DNA from: Volvox africanus
Lineage: Eukaryota > Chlorophyta > Chlorophyceae > Chlamydomonadales > Volvocaceae
Direction of reading: 5' to 3'
Assembly: GCA_030268105.1 (NCBI GenBank)
Contig: BSDZ01000014.1
Coordinates: 1,007,501-1,071,500 of the forward strand
DNA: 64,000 nt
Shown here piece after piece: positions 32,282 to 43,484 of this stretch; position 1 is the first letter of the stretch; every line of letters starts with the position of its first letter. The notes beneath the pieces were generated by a model. The model was not told where the DNA came from, did not search any database, and saw nothing but the letters and a program-made list of their open reading frames with translations. Made by a program: the position numbers and the translations under genes.

Positions 32282-32829
32282 ATAGAACTAGCATCTATCA
32301 TGTTTGTATCTAAGCTTATGTTAGAACGGGCTGCTAAATGTGCGGTGGCAGATGAAGTTAGGATGTATGTACCTAATGATGATTGAAATGATTGGTGCAT
32401 GGTAGAAATGATTATTGAACTCATAAACAAAATTTGACTGGCAGGATTGGATGTGTAGAAATTTGATTGTTTCGTTGAATTAATGGGTAGTCACTCACCA
32501 ATGGCTGCTTACCTGGATGCTTTCCGAATAATGAGCTGTAAATTATTGCCTGAAATATCTTCATCTATCAAAACTGAAATCCTATTGATATTCTTCATAA
32601 CAGCTACGTACATTATGACAGGATAGTTTCCGTACACACAAAAAGAATTCTGCAGCGGGTGGGCAAAACAGCAAACAATAACAGGAACGATAACTGAAAC
32701 AGTAAAGAAATAACCAGAATGACCAAAAGTAGTTGCAGTGAGCAAGAATGCGAGGCTGCCTCATACACAAAGCGAAAGTGGCGCGAATGTTGCTATCGCA
32801 CACGTAAGACCTTGCGAAAGCGTGTGAAT
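32282..32829. other. 3' flank of the unrecognised gene
   Basis: No coding sequence is seen. AT-rich, with no clear TGTAA motif near the stop. Confidence 0.4.
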
Positions 32830-33314
32830 ATGTTAGTTACATGCGTTTAAAACTTTTACGCAACCCACAACTGCTAGCTGTGTACGCATTATTCGCAGCA
32901 TACGTAAGCATGCGTTAATGCGCGTTAATGCGCGTTAGGCGTGCATATATCGTGCGTTAACTTCCATGCACGCTATGTATTTTTGCTTGCGTATGGGTCT
33001 CTAATGCTTGCGTTGCGTTAGGCCTAACGCACACCTTAGAATCTATGTGGGTGCGTTTGACAATGTGTAAGTTCGCGTTAGGTTGTGTTAGCTAACGCAA
33101 AGTAAACGCAAACATTTTCGTTCCCTCCCAAAAAAGTTTATTTGCGATTGCATTAGGTGCGTTAGGATTGCGTTAGCGATACGCAAACAATAACGCAATG
33201 CATTTGATTTGCGTTAGGCTTTGCGTTCGCTCGCATTAGTTCGCGTTAAGCTTGCGTTAGGGGTCCCTAACGCGAGCCTAACACGAGCTAACGCACGAAT
33301 TCCTTGTTATAGTG
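32830..33314. repeat. Right subterminal TAACGC array
   Basis: Dense GCGTTAG/CTAACGC and related ACGCAA words in both orientations, ending at 33314 in the complement of CACTATAACAAGG. It mirrors 22161-22625. Confidence 0.75.
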
Positions 33315-33949
33315 TGTTGCTCATGGACACCATCTTCAAGCTTTGGCTTAGTAAGTCTAATTACCGCAGATCAGGTGCTGAGAGGCACCTATATGATCTG
33401 TACATTTTAGCATGGCATCAAGATAGGACACTGCTGGTCGGAAGAGGCTTGAAGGTAGAAAATGTTAAAGTACATGAATGCTATGTGTATTGGAAGAAAT
33501 GTATTGCTTGCATGTCAGGTGCATTCATTTCCCATTAAGAAGGTTACCAAACATCCCTGGTTGCTACACATACATCCCTGGTGCAGAAAATGACATTGTG
33601 GAAAAGAGGCTACTGCACCAGAAAAAGGAAACAAACAGCAGCAGCAGGCAGCAGAGGAAGCTGCTGGAGGTAATGGTATCAGGGCTGTTGCCACCAGGAG
33701 CCACCGCTTGTTGTATTGTTGATGTGTCGGTTAATGCGACCTGACCAGATGAGCAGATGAGTCAGCTTATCTGTAATTGATTGTGATTGATGCATTCCAT
33801 TATGATCATTGTATATGTCTGTATCAATTTTCATATATTTTGCACTGATAAATACATGTCATTGGTATTATGCGTATGGTGCTGCCAGCATCACCAATAT
33901 TGCGACAAACTGACAATGCGTGGACTGAGCCGGCATACGTAGTTCTTCA
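33315..33949. other. Unassigned; possible small coding stretch at 33318-33538
   Basis: A + strand frame reading MDTIFKLWLSKSNYRRSGAER, HLYDLYILAWHQDRTLLVG begins right after the CACTA-type end and closes at 33536-33538. No family is recognised and no splice sites were settled. The rest has only short frames. Confidence 0.3.
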
Positions 33950-34650
33950 GCAATAATTGCAGTAATTCGATAAGTATCAATATTTGCTATATTTCTAAAT
34001 CAATGCTTGCATGATTGATGCATAAGTGTGAGAAGTGCGACCTGGGGTGTGAAGTATTGCATGAAGACAAGTTTGCGTACACATCCTAGAATAATTATCT
34101 GAGAGCGCACTTAGACTCATACTGATTAATTTTGTTATTTACACCATGGTTATGGAGGCATAATTGTAATGGTGTGAGACAACCATGGTGGTTACGCTAC
34201 CCAACTGAATATTGGTATTTGGCCATTCGCACTCGATATATGCCTAGAAGGCTTGATATTGATTATATACTGCATATGAGTATCGGTGATACGCTTGCTA
34301 GGGTTTATCACACTTGTGGATCAGGGATCTGTGATATGTACCACATACCAATATTGTGAGTATAAGACATCCTAGGACAGGTGGATAATGTAGACTAATG
34401 GCGAGCTCTAATTGGACTATCCCTAATGCTATCATATTGAGCTAAACTACACTATGTTTGGCCTGAGCCAAGCCTGAGCATTTATATCTGGTTAGATGAT
34501 TGCCTCGGCTCAGTGCTGATAGCCATCACATCCGCATGCCATATTTTCAATCGTAAGTTGTACCTCTTCCACTCCTTAAGTCTTCCACTGTCCCTGAATC
34601 TCATCATGATGTTGTTGACGGTCTTGCATGCTTTGGAGGAATGGTGTTGA
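33950..34650 (+). mobile_element. Diverged Gypsy LTR, + orientation
   Basis: Blocks such as GAATATTGGTATTTGGCC, AGGCTTGATATTG, TAGGGTTTATCACAC and TCCACTCCTTAAGTCTTCCAC follow the order seen in the + oriented LTRs at 3642 and 20014. It is more decayed than those; limits are approximate. Confidence 0.5.
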
Positions 34651-34659
34651 TATCTTGAA

Positions 34660-34857
34660 GGCTGATTGTTCAGGCTGAAGACTGACCACAAACCCCTGTC
34701 ATTTTTGCAAAGCGTCCCCAAGTTGAACCGACAACAAGCTAGGTGGATGGAGTACCTAGCTTGGTTTGACTGCACCTGGGAACACATCGCCGGTACGATT
34801 AACATCGCCAACTCTCTCAGCTGAAACCCATCACTACACATGGTGATTTTGGCGGCC
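34660..34857 (+). pseudogene. Gypsy RNase H fragment
   Basis: LKTDHKPLSFLQSVP, RQQARWMEYLAWFDCTWEH and HMVILAA align with the RNase H end of element C (LKTDHKPLTFLQSVP, RRQARWMEYLARFDCTWEY). A stop replaces the Arg of ALSRHP. It is cut by the LTR at 34858. Confidence 0.85.
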
Positions 34858-35255
34858 TGTAACAGGGCGAATGGCGCAGAAGCGCCAGAACGAGTGAAAC
34901 GGACTTGTCGTATTTGGCTTTTATGACAGTAACTTAATTGCGTAATAATAGATTAGTTATTATAAATCTAACACATAGAACTTGGACAAGTCGCATGGGA
35001 CTTCTTGCATACGAGCATTCATACAACGGTGTCAGTTGTAGAATGCGCGCGTAAGGCCCCCTTAGGTGCCAGGCAGCGCTATTTAAGGCGCCCGGATAGT
35101 TGAGACCGACACTTCTACTACTTCCTCTTCACTTGTAAATAACTCACTACAATGTAAACTACGAGGAGTCACCTTTGCACTACGTGCCCTACGGCACAAT
35201 GACTCGGAGCTCGCCATATAGCTATCCCTAACAGCTAGGCGCTCCCTCTGTTACA
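34858..35255 (+). mobile_element. LTR of another retroelement (398 bp)
   Basis: It begins TGTAACAG and ends CTGTTACA, perfect 8-bp inverted ends, within Gypsy sequence. A TATTTAA box is at 35090-35096. Immediately downstream comes CTGGATCGAGACC, a possible primer-binding site, then a leader. No second copy of this LTR was found, so the element is 3'-truncated. Confidence 0.65.
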
Positions 35256-35928
35256 CTGGATCGAGACCTTGAAGATCCGAGACCTTTTTGTTCGAGCTTC
35301 CCAAGTCGCTCGAACACCAAAACCTAACAACCCAACCCGCGCCTGCGGGTTGGCTTCGGCATTTGCGCGGGCGACTTCCCGCACCCTGCTGGACCAAGTC
35401 ATCATCGCGTCATCAAGTCGCCTTGAGAAAATTTTTTTCCCACCCACCCTCCCTACGGCGGCTATTCATCCGACGCACACCAGACCTCTCAGTCCCAACC
35501 GCTCGTAGACCAGGACTCTGCCGCCCATACGTAAGTCCAGATGAGAGCTATGTCGTCCCAATCGTCCCGGTCCCGGTCCCGCTTGCACTCACCCGTCAGT
35601 CGTACTAGCGGACCGCCCCAGCGTGAGAGTGCCGCCAGGATGGCCGCACTCCAACATTGAAGTCGAGCAGCTGCGACATGAGCTCACACAGGCAGATCAC
35701 CGTCCAGCCCACGCCGCTGCCATGCCCTCGGCGGCCAGCTCCACCTCGCTCCCCACTGCCTTCCTCATCGACCACATCGTCGCCTTCGTGGAGTGCCTGC
35801 TCCAACAGAAGCTGGAGGCAGCCCTCCCCTCGCTTTTCGCCCAGCTGCAAACCCCGGTCACCAACGCAGCTGCGACTACAGCACCACAAGTCGTGCATCA
35901 CGCTTCCGCACCCTAAGTCTTGAACCCA
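35256..35928 (+). pseudogene. Leader and gag-like start after the 398-bp LTR
   Basis: A 97-codon frame from 35623 to 35916 (IEVEQLRHELTQADHRPAH, FLIDHIVAFVECLLQQKLE) lies where gag is expected. It is helix-prone and non-repetitive but matches no domain I can name. A minisatellite follows and no pol is seen. Confidence 0.35.
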
Positions 35929-36078
35929 GAGGCCACCCCAGTGGCCAACCCAGAGGCCACCCCAGTTGGCCGACCCAGAGGCCACCCCAGTTGGCCGACC
36001 CAGAGGCCACCCCAGTTGGCCGACCCAGAGGCCACCCCAGTTGGCCGACCAAGAGGCCACCCCAGTGGCCGACCCAGA
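35929..36078. repeat. 25-bp minisatellite, about six units
   Basis: The unit GAGGCCACCCCAGTTGGCC plus GACCCA repeats with 24-bp first and last variants. Since 25 is not a multiple of three, it yields long low-complexity frames on both strands that are not genes. Confidence 0.9.
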
Positions 36079-36084
36079 GCATCG

Positions 36085-36302
36085 ATCCTTAGCTTCAAGA
36101 TCGCCGGCAAACCCCTCTATGCAAAAACCAAACAATGTTAAGTTGGCAGCCCTGTTTAACCTCTTGGTGTGACCCAAATGGTTTGCTGATTTCACCATTA
36201 ACACCCACCCAAAACAGCACCTTATTGTAACATGATTTCAGCGCTTCAAGCATGAATCCTTGGATTCCCGTTCTTGGAGATGCTTCCAGAGGAGCTTCTC
36301 TG
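36085..36302 (-). pseudogene. LINE reverse transcriptase fragment, left piece
   Basis: GIQGFMLEALKSCYNKVLFW, EVKQGCQL (the conserved QGC motif) and, in another frame, LFGFCIEGFAGDLEA are non-LTR RT block sequences. The same sequence recurs on the + strand near 62860-63060. The frame shifts at the QGC/LFGF boundary. Confidence 0.75.
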
Positions 36303-36718
36303 TGTTGTATCCTTAATGCTTTGCTGTAAATCATTTAGAGATAATAATAATAATAATTCATTTATCATTAATAATTACAAATAATTATCAGTTTAACAGT
36401 TACATGTTCCCATCTGTTATTCGATTTCTGGATCCCGCACCATCGACGTTACTAACCACTTTCCCGAATCATCCGAACCTGTCGGTTAGTCCACGACCTG
36501 TATGGACTGGGCCATTTACCGCCTGAATGGTAAATGGTGGAACACCTGGTTCCTGGTTCACTGATCCTCCGGTTGTAGTGGTGACTTCTGAAGGTCACGC
36601 CCGGTTCGAGGCCTTATGGTCTCTCAAGTACGACCTGGTCGGCGATTCTACTTAATCGGGCTCTGGCACCACAACCGGTATCTTTTGATACCACCCTTCG
36701 TGGGTACATTATACAACA
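36303..36718. mobile_element. Short LTR-like or TIR element inside the LINE
   Basis: The ends TGTTGTAT and ATACAACA are perfect 8-bp inverted repeats and resemble the Gypsy LTR termini of this window. Inside are an (ATA)n run at 36341-36357 and a hairpin with arms CCATTTACC/GGTAAATGG. LINE coding sequence stops at its left edge and resumes at its right edge. The 5-bp flanks (CTCTG, AGCTG) do not match. Confidence 0.5.
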
Positions 36719-37110
36719 AGCTGGCACCCAGTAAAAAGCCTTTCCAAGCCAACCTGGCACACGAACAAGAGCCGGCTAGATTTAGGGTCAGTCCTGTGTT
36801 TGTCTGTCACTTGATGCAGTAAAAGCAGATTATGGATACCGTTGTATCTCTGTTGTGTCTGCCTACAAAGGCCCAATCGGAAAATGACCATACACAAGAT
36901 GTCCATCCTGGACACTACCCGTAGATACCCCAAGATACTACCAATCTTGTCTCTAAAACCCCTTAGGGTTTTAGGGGGAGAGGGACTTAGCTACATCACC
37001 CCAATGACGAAGCCTCCCAAAGTAAAGGTATAACATTAAGCCAGGGTACCACCAACTGCTAGCCCCCGGTAAATACCCTTGTCCCTTGGGTCACCCTTCG
37101 TATGGATGGG
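36719..37110 (-). pseudogene. LINE reverse transcriptase fragment, right piece
   Basis: In coding order: a KGDPRDKG-YRGLAVGGT block (near 37100-37050), a decayed stretch, then DKHRTDPKSSRLLFVCQVG LERLFTGCQLVV, corresponding to the RT block with the first catalytic region. The copy at 62560-62860 has the same order. Multiple stops. Confidence 0.7.
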
Positions 37111-38906
37111 TGTGAGATACCCCAAAACGTGTCCGGATAAGGATTTCAAATCCTGCTTATGCAGCTAAATAGTTGTCAGGAAACGTATTTTCTTAGGAAA
37201 AGGCAGCGAAACATGTCCTATAGTGCGGATGGAGCCGCATGTCGCTGAAACGGGAGTTCCAAGAACTATAAAATAATCAAGAGAATGAACAGCACCAGCT
37301 CCAAAGTGGTCGGTAGGCGCCCATAATGCAGAACTTGTAATGTAATTTTTCATAAAATCTTTGAGTTATTAAAAAACTCAGAGAGTTTATAAGAAATTCT
37401 GTGACTTTATCTTGCGAGTGTTAGCAAAATAAACTGAGCCTCTAGCTAAACACGGGGGGGAGGGAAGGAGGGAGAATGGGATACTTCTCCTTCATACCCA
37501 TTCTCTTCTGTGTTACATGAGTCCTGAGGTGCCCTATCCAACTTTTAATTGTTCGGACTGCTATTTAGGCCCTGACTGATTTGGGATGTTCCCCCTTACC
37601 TATTTTAGGCGTGCCTCTTTCCAGCTTTGGGTTCGCCTGGCATCAGCAACTGTGGTCCTCAATCCTGGTGCCCTGTAAAACTCTGTAGAGAAGATCCCAC
37701 ATGGCTATTTCATCTGTTAACGACCTCCGATGGTGTAACCTGTGGTTTTTAGTTGTTTATGATCGTCAAGGCTGATGCGCGGGTATGAGTGACTATACTG
37801 GGCAACCAGCAGGGATGTGCCTGGATATGCACAGATGATCAGGCAGGGTTATACAGTACGTACCCTGCTGTCATCAGGGCTACGCAGGGTCAAGGTCGGG
37901 GTAATGATTCTTGGTGGGTTGCTCACTATTGCCATCTTTCATTTATAAAGCACGATGTCCCTCGGGATCGCAATCCTGACGTTTTTGATACTCCCCTAAT
38001 ATATCATTCCACACTTGTTTCGCCTGATATCCCCAAATACCGCTCACTTTCTTCCGTTAAGTATCGCTCATATGAAATATAGATGCAGCATCAAGGAAAC
38101 AGCAACCGGATCGCTCGAGTTAATCGATAAAAGACTAGTCGGTTACCTAAAGCCGAATGACCCGCGACTTTGTCTGTAAAATTTAGACATGGATAGATTT
38201 GAGGAAAGAATTGCTCACAAGATTCTTGCCCCCGCTATGGTCGTTGTTCACTCGTACTCAAGTTTCTCAATTAACTTGAGTCCGAATCTTCTTGTGCCAT
38301 CGGGTGAATTGTCTCACATGGCACTGAACCTGGCGTGAAGATCTGTAGGCATACGCATTGAACAAGATGCTATTTCTATTCCAATCGCCGTGTACACGTC
38401 CCTGCTTCTTTCCAGCTTGGTTCCTGGGCGTTATAAATATACCTACTGTTTAGCCTGGGTGAGTAAGTGGGGAGGACCTAAACCTCCTCCCGTAAATTTT
38501 CCTTTTATCGTCATTGGATTTATTACAACTTTTCCATCTAAGCTTAGTATTTCCCTTTTATGCAATTTTTTGCTTTAGCTTGCGGTCCCTTCAGCCTCAT
38601 GGCTTGTCCGGGCCTTACGAGCTTTACGACTTTGTAACTATCATTATCATCATGCTTTTATTGGCTTATTAATTATGGAAGTATCGTTAACATATCATGA
38701 GTCATAATGTCGGTGTCTAGCGCCCATCGCTCACACGAGAGACAATGAAGGTCAACTAGAAGCCAAGTCCCACTGCATTGTACGTGTGCGCCGGACCTAA
38801 AATTGTCATGGTCGTGAGCATAAGGTTTGAAAATATACAGCATCTTGAACCGCAGACATGTGTTGAAACGTAGGTGCCCATCCTTGTGAATCGACGACAA
38901 TTTAGG
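37111..38906. other. No gene recognised; SF3A2 upstream region
   Basis: About 1.8 kb with no supportable coding sequence. The last few hundred bp upstream of 38907 should contain the SF3A2 promoter, but no specific element can be named. Confidence 0.45.
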
Positions 38907-41900
38907 ATGTCCTTCATTTCGGCTCGTGAGCATGGCGCGAAGCCGGGATCTGGTGGGCCTGCATCAACTCAAAATGAGGTCAGGGCCGTTTGGCGAGGAG
39001 GTTGCTGTTCAACGTTATCTCGTGCCATTAAAGCATGTGGTAAGCGTTTGATAAGTGCGATGGAATTATGCAGGCAATTGACCGCCGTGAGCGGCTCCGG
39101 CGCTTGGCGCTTGAGACGATTGACCTCAGCAAAGATCCGTACTTCATGCGCAACCATCTGGGTCAATATGAGTGCCGACTTTGCTTGACCCTTCACACAA
39201 ACGAAGGCAATTATCTCGCTCATACGCAGGTGGGTGTAACAGGGTGGGTCTTTAAGACCTGTGTGCACGGCAGAGCTTTGTATGCGTGCAAGGAGGCTTC
39301 TTGAACCTGCGTTGGACTGTGCGTCGCAGGGCAAAAGGCACCAACAGAACCTTGCAAAGCGTGCGGCACGAGAAGCTGCGGAAAAGGCAGCGGCGCCAGC
39401 GCCGCAAAAGCGCGCACCTATTCGAAGAACAGGTGCATTCTGTGCGTTGTTTGCAGATTCGGTACGGTTGTTCCCGATAATATACGTTATGTTTGCACAG
39501 GCAAAGCTAATTTACTTGCAGATGGGGTTTACAAGGTATAATTGGTACTTATAACCTAAACAATACTGTCGATACCCATACTTGCTCTGCACCAACCCAT
39601 CGGATGAAGAAAATTAAACACGGCAGGTGTAGGTTCCTGCCTGCCCATTGTGCTCGTCCTCAGTGCGAACTACCATGCCTTTCTTTCTCCGGAGGCCTCC
39701 CTGATATCGTGAACGAACGACCAGTTACCCTACAGTGAAAAAGCATGCCGTTTGATTATGATACTGTCTGGCATGCTAGGATACGGGTATTCTGAAGAGC
39801 ATCCTTGCGGTTTCAGTTGCAGTTGGTTGGAACATCTTTTGTATTGGAACCAGGAATGCGATGAAAGCTACCTCGGAAAATAGCGAGCTGGAAGCAGAGC
39901 GGAAAGTTAAGAGCTGAGCTTTGCATGGCATTGCCTAGATATGCAGTGGCGAAGAGATAAGAAACACTGCATCAACGATGTTCGTTGTCGAAATAGTACG
40001 CGGACTGAAAAGGCGGGAACCTAGTTGAGGTCGGTGGCCTTAAATTCACAACAGTTGGGAAGACGTTTATGCACACACATGTGCACACTGCTCGAATAAC
40101 TAATTTTGGTTGTGCAAAATCCCTAAAACCCTAAGACAACCCGGACAAATGGAAGGCCCTATATGTCAGGCCTTGTCCATTTCTGATGAGTTTACAACCT
40201 CTTCGGCTTCTCTGAAAACTCATGTCGGATCACTAGAGTTGAATCGCGGTTTTGTTCGTCCGGCTCATCACAGGATACCAGGACCCATGGGGATCGTAGC
40301 TCTACCATAAGCTGCTTGCCCGTTTTGTCCCTGGTACAGGAGGATCCTGCGCCTCACAGACAATTATTTGCTCTGTGCTCACCCCGTTCAATTAGCTTTG
40401 TTTAGTCCCAAGCTTTTGACAGGGCTGTTTGCTAGTGGACCTCGGACACACCGAGGTCCACTAGAACAGAAAGTAATATAATAGGAAAAATGGTTAACCT
40501 GGACCGCAAAAGGCCAGGGTGCTCAATGAAGGTGTGCTAAACTGAGGCAACGGAAAGCGAGCTGAAGCCCAGAGCCGGCCTGTCATAATACGTTTGGTAA
40601 ACTTGCTGGCTGAGATTGTGGCAATGGTGACGGCAGCAGCTGTAGGATGGAGTGGGGATGGCAGGGGTGGTGGAGGCGGAGGCAGCCGGGGTGGTGAGGG
40701 TGACAGCAGGGGTGGTACGGGTTTCGTGGCAGAGGCGGTGAGGTTGGCGGCTCGGGAGGGGGACGGGAGAGGGGAGAGATGGTGGCGGACGCAGGGAGGG
40801 TGGTGGCTGGGGTAATGGAGCCGGAGACACTGGAGGCGGTGTTGGTGGCAGTGGTGAGGGCTGTGGGGGCGCTGCTGGTGGCAGAGGCAGGAGGGTGAGT
40901 GTGAAAGGTGGGGGGGGACGGCACTGGCGAAGTCTAGGAGGATGGTTTTGGGAGAGTGGAGGTGGAGGAAGATGTGGGTGGTGAAGGTGGCAGTGGTGAA
41001 TGCGGGGATGGTGGTGGCGGCAGTGGACGCCAGGGGTGATACATTAAACACAGACAAAATGCTATACAGAGCCTTCTGGTGTTTTTGGCTCCATTTAATT
41101 ACGATTTGGCGATATACGACGGATTCGTGTCTCTGGAACCTTACAGCAGGGTCGGTCGGTCAGTTTAGGGGGTCCAATAAACTTCTCGCGACATGTTCTG
41201 GAATAACTTCCCTACCCCCCCCCTCCCCGCCTGGGTTTATGCCGCAGTTAAGATTGGGCGGCCTGGATACCGTGTCACCAAACAGTTCGACCCCAACACG
41301 CAGCAGCGCTCCCTATTGTTCCAGGTACAATCCGGACGGGTTGTTCGGTATATGGAAACCATGATAACTTATCAGGTTTATGGTGGTGGTCTCAGATTAA
41401 GATAACTGATTGAAAAACATTGGCGCAATCCCAAATGTTGTGCGGGGTTGAGGGGTCAACAGATAAGATGAAATGAGGAGAGTGGAGAATGAGGGGCTTC
41501 AGCATATAGCTACTGTAGAACTGGTTGTGAATGTGCTGATGGCCGTTAGGACCATTGACGTAATGAAAATACGGCAAAAACATTTTCCTTCATCGGACAC
41601 ATTCTTCTGCCCCTATAAGCCGTGCTTAACGCGGCCAAAGTCTCCAGGAGCAACCCAACGTTTTTCTATATTGCTATAAGCTTTGGATCCCCGTATGGTG
41701 TGAAAACGATGTTGGAACTGTTAACTTAAGCCGCCTGTCACGGATAGATAGCAGTAACTGGGTATTTGCTCCGGCTTTGCAGGCAACAATTTTATTAGCG
41801 TCAGGCAGATGGGCAAACCTCAAAATTGGTATGTAGAGAGGATGCATTAGATGGTACGCAATGTGGCAGAGGTCTTCCCCGGTACTCCTTGACCAGAATT

Positions 41901-43421
41901 AACGAACAGGACGTCCATCCGCATTTAGAGCATCAAAGCCATAAGTGTTTTTTTTGCCTGAAAGGGAAACAAGGTAATAATAAATAGCATGCTTGTCACT
42001 CTATGTTTTGATTGTCATTATCTCATTTCATTTAGCTCCTCACAATCATGTTCATCGCCGCGTTGTGTTACCTTGTTGCTTCCGCTCCATGTAAATGTCG
42101 TATCGCGTAGCTTAGGGCAGAGTTTAGACATGCAGATCTGCCCTGAACACAAGGAGTACGTGACTTGGCTTCCTCTATGGGCTTTTACCTATCACAATGA
42201 ACACTGAAATAACAAAAAGCTTCCAGGAAAATAATAATTCTATGAAATTTGTTGCTTCGGGCAGGCAGAATACGCCGGTTTAAAAGTGGGGTATCGAAAG
42301 TGCAATAGGTGCGGGAGGTCAGCGGTAGCCAGGTGGGTCCGGACAACTAGTTTTATGGGACAGATGGGGTAAGTAAGGGTCTGTTGATACATTTCTGTAA
42401 TGTATGCCCAGATCGAGTACCCTGAAGTTGAGGAGCATGCGAAACCAAGACACCGCTTCATGTCAGCATACGAACAACGCATTGAGACTGCCGACAAAGC
42501 GTTTCAGTATCTGATATTTGCAGCGGAACCTTATGAGAACATATCGTTCAAGATTCCTAACACAGAGGTGGACAGAGTGGAAGGCAAGATGTTTACTCAC
42601 TGGGATCCTGACAACAAGGTTTTCTCATTGCAATTTTATTTTGCGCGGCCACGAGGTGGGTTTGGTAGGGGTGCCAATTAGCTTGATGTACGAATGAAGA
42701 AACTGGCCATGTGGATGAGTTTTGGATTCCGGTGCAGCGGGATTGAGAGCATGGGTCTACAAAGCAACTGGGGCCTCATCATGGCACTAGTGATTGCTGG
42801 GACCTTACGACTGGTGGTCTGCATAGCAAGATGGGTCGTCGGCATGACATGGGAACGGCATTACTGGCAAGTCACAACAAGGGGCTGAGTTTACAATTGC
42901 AATATTTGATTTTGCTTTCCATCAAGTGGTCATGTAGTCTTGTATTACATGTTGTTTATGCCACACTGACATCTCCGTTATGGCCCTGCTATGCGCCAGA
43001 ACATGCCATGCCTGGGATGCCGCCACAGCTGCCAACCAGTGCCGGGGCCCCAATGCCACTGCCGGTGGTTATCCCACCGCCACCTGTGGTATCATCCCAG
43101 CATGGGGCCCTCGCGCTGACGGGTGGGCCAGCTCCACCACCAGGCCTGCCGCCACCGCCACCGCCCGGAAGCATGGTGAGATTTATTCATTTTATTGGAG
43201 TCTGTCATTAAACGCTTCGGCCATTGAGTAAAGCCATGTGCCTTGCAAGCCAAGATAACATGGGCTCCTGTGGGTAAGGCTGTGGTTGAACACACATAAC
43301 CGATTTGCAGGGAATCCTCTCACCGGCTGGCCTGCCCCAGACAGCCCCGCCGCTAGGCTTTACATCACCACCAGGGGGAGGACAAGTCTTCCCTGCGCCG
43401 CCACCACCATTTCTGAAGTGA
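38907..43421 (+). CDS. SF3A2: Splicing factor 3A subunit 2 (SF3A2/SAP62/PRP11)
   Basis: Nuclear component of the U2 snRNP SF3a complex, needed for prespliceosome assembly at the branch site. Seven exons with GT-AG junctions and consistent phase: 38907-38978, 39074-39229, 39330-39432, 41248-41324, 42412-42655, 43000-43175, 43311-43421; 312 residues. The start MSFISAREHGAKPGSGG resembles the family's glycine-rich N-terminus. DRRERLRRLALETIDLSKD and the matrin-type zinc finger follow (Cys58, Cys61, His74, His80, split by intron 2). Then come VKIGRPGYRVTKQFDP, IEYPEVEEHAKPRHRFMSAY, EQRIETADKAFQYLIFAAEP and EGKMFTHWDPDNKVFSLQF, all diagnostic. The Pro-rich tail (LPPPPPPG, FPAPPPPFLK) is short, as in plants, unlike the long animal tail. 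Intron 3 (1815 bp) and intron 4 contain copies of a dispersed repeat. Confidence 0.95.
40432..40464. repeat. Perfect 14-bp palindrome in SF3A2 intron 3
   Basis: CTAGTGGACCTCGG and CCGAGGTCCACTAG separated by ACACA. It lies about 30 bp left of the skewed repeat copy at 40493. Confidence 0.9.
40493..41174 (+). repeat. G/C-skewed dispersed repeat, copy 1 (SF3A2 intron 3)
   Basis: It starts GTTAACCTGGACCGC, runs through about 450 bp of G-rich + strand sequence (GGNGGN and GGGGTGG words), and ends GGGTCGGTCGGTCAGTTTAGGGGGTCC. Copy 3 at 45741-46540 is the same sequence in inverted orientation; copy 2 is at 43944-44598. The Pro-rich frame on the - strand is a compositional by-product. Confidence 0.85.
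41490..41665 (+). repeat. Fragment of the skewed repeat family (SF3A2 intron 4)
   Basis: GCATATAGCTACTGTAGAACTGG through GGCAAAAACATTTTCCTTCA and CATTCTTCTGCCCCT matches the left part of copy 2 (43990-44150) with scattered differences. The G-rich part is absent. Confidence 0.8.
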
Positions 43422-43479
43422 CCAGGTAGCACGGCGAAAAGGCAGTTGTGCTTGGTGGTAGGACATGTGTCTTAAAAAA

Positions 43480-43484
43480 TGTAA
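43480..43484 (+). terminator. TGTAA poly(A) signal of SF3A2
   Basis: TGTAA 58 bp past the stop codon, the position and sequence typical of green algal polyadenylation signals. Confidence 0.55.

Larger units (their letters stand above)
22161..33314. mobile_element. Putative CACTA-type DNA transposon carrying a spliced gene
   Basis: The left end reads CACTATAACAACAGATTCG followed by TGCGTTAGG. The right end, on the opposite strand, reads CACTATAACAAGGAATTCG followed by TGCGTTAG. Both ends run into several hundred bp of GCGTTAGG/CCTAACGC motifs in both orientations. CACTA termini plus dense subterminal repeats are the known signature of En/Spm-type elements. The expected 3-bp duplication is not exact (TTT on the left, TGT on the right). 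An additional internal TGTTATAGTG at 22307-22316 means the left end could instead be a 156-bp miniature element. No transposase domain was recognised inside. Without the Copia insertion the element would be about 5.6 kb. Confidence 0.5.

Noticed and set aside
35605..36204. 199-codon - strand frame with repeated WVGQLGWPLGR
   Set aside because: Produced by the 25-bp minisatellite, which cycles through the frames, and by the LINE fragment at its start.
40432..40464. Hairpin ending in CTAG considered as a Helitron 3' end
   Set aside because: A Helitron hairpin lies about 10 bp before CTRR, not ending in it, and no matching 5' TC end or Rep/helicase sequence is present.
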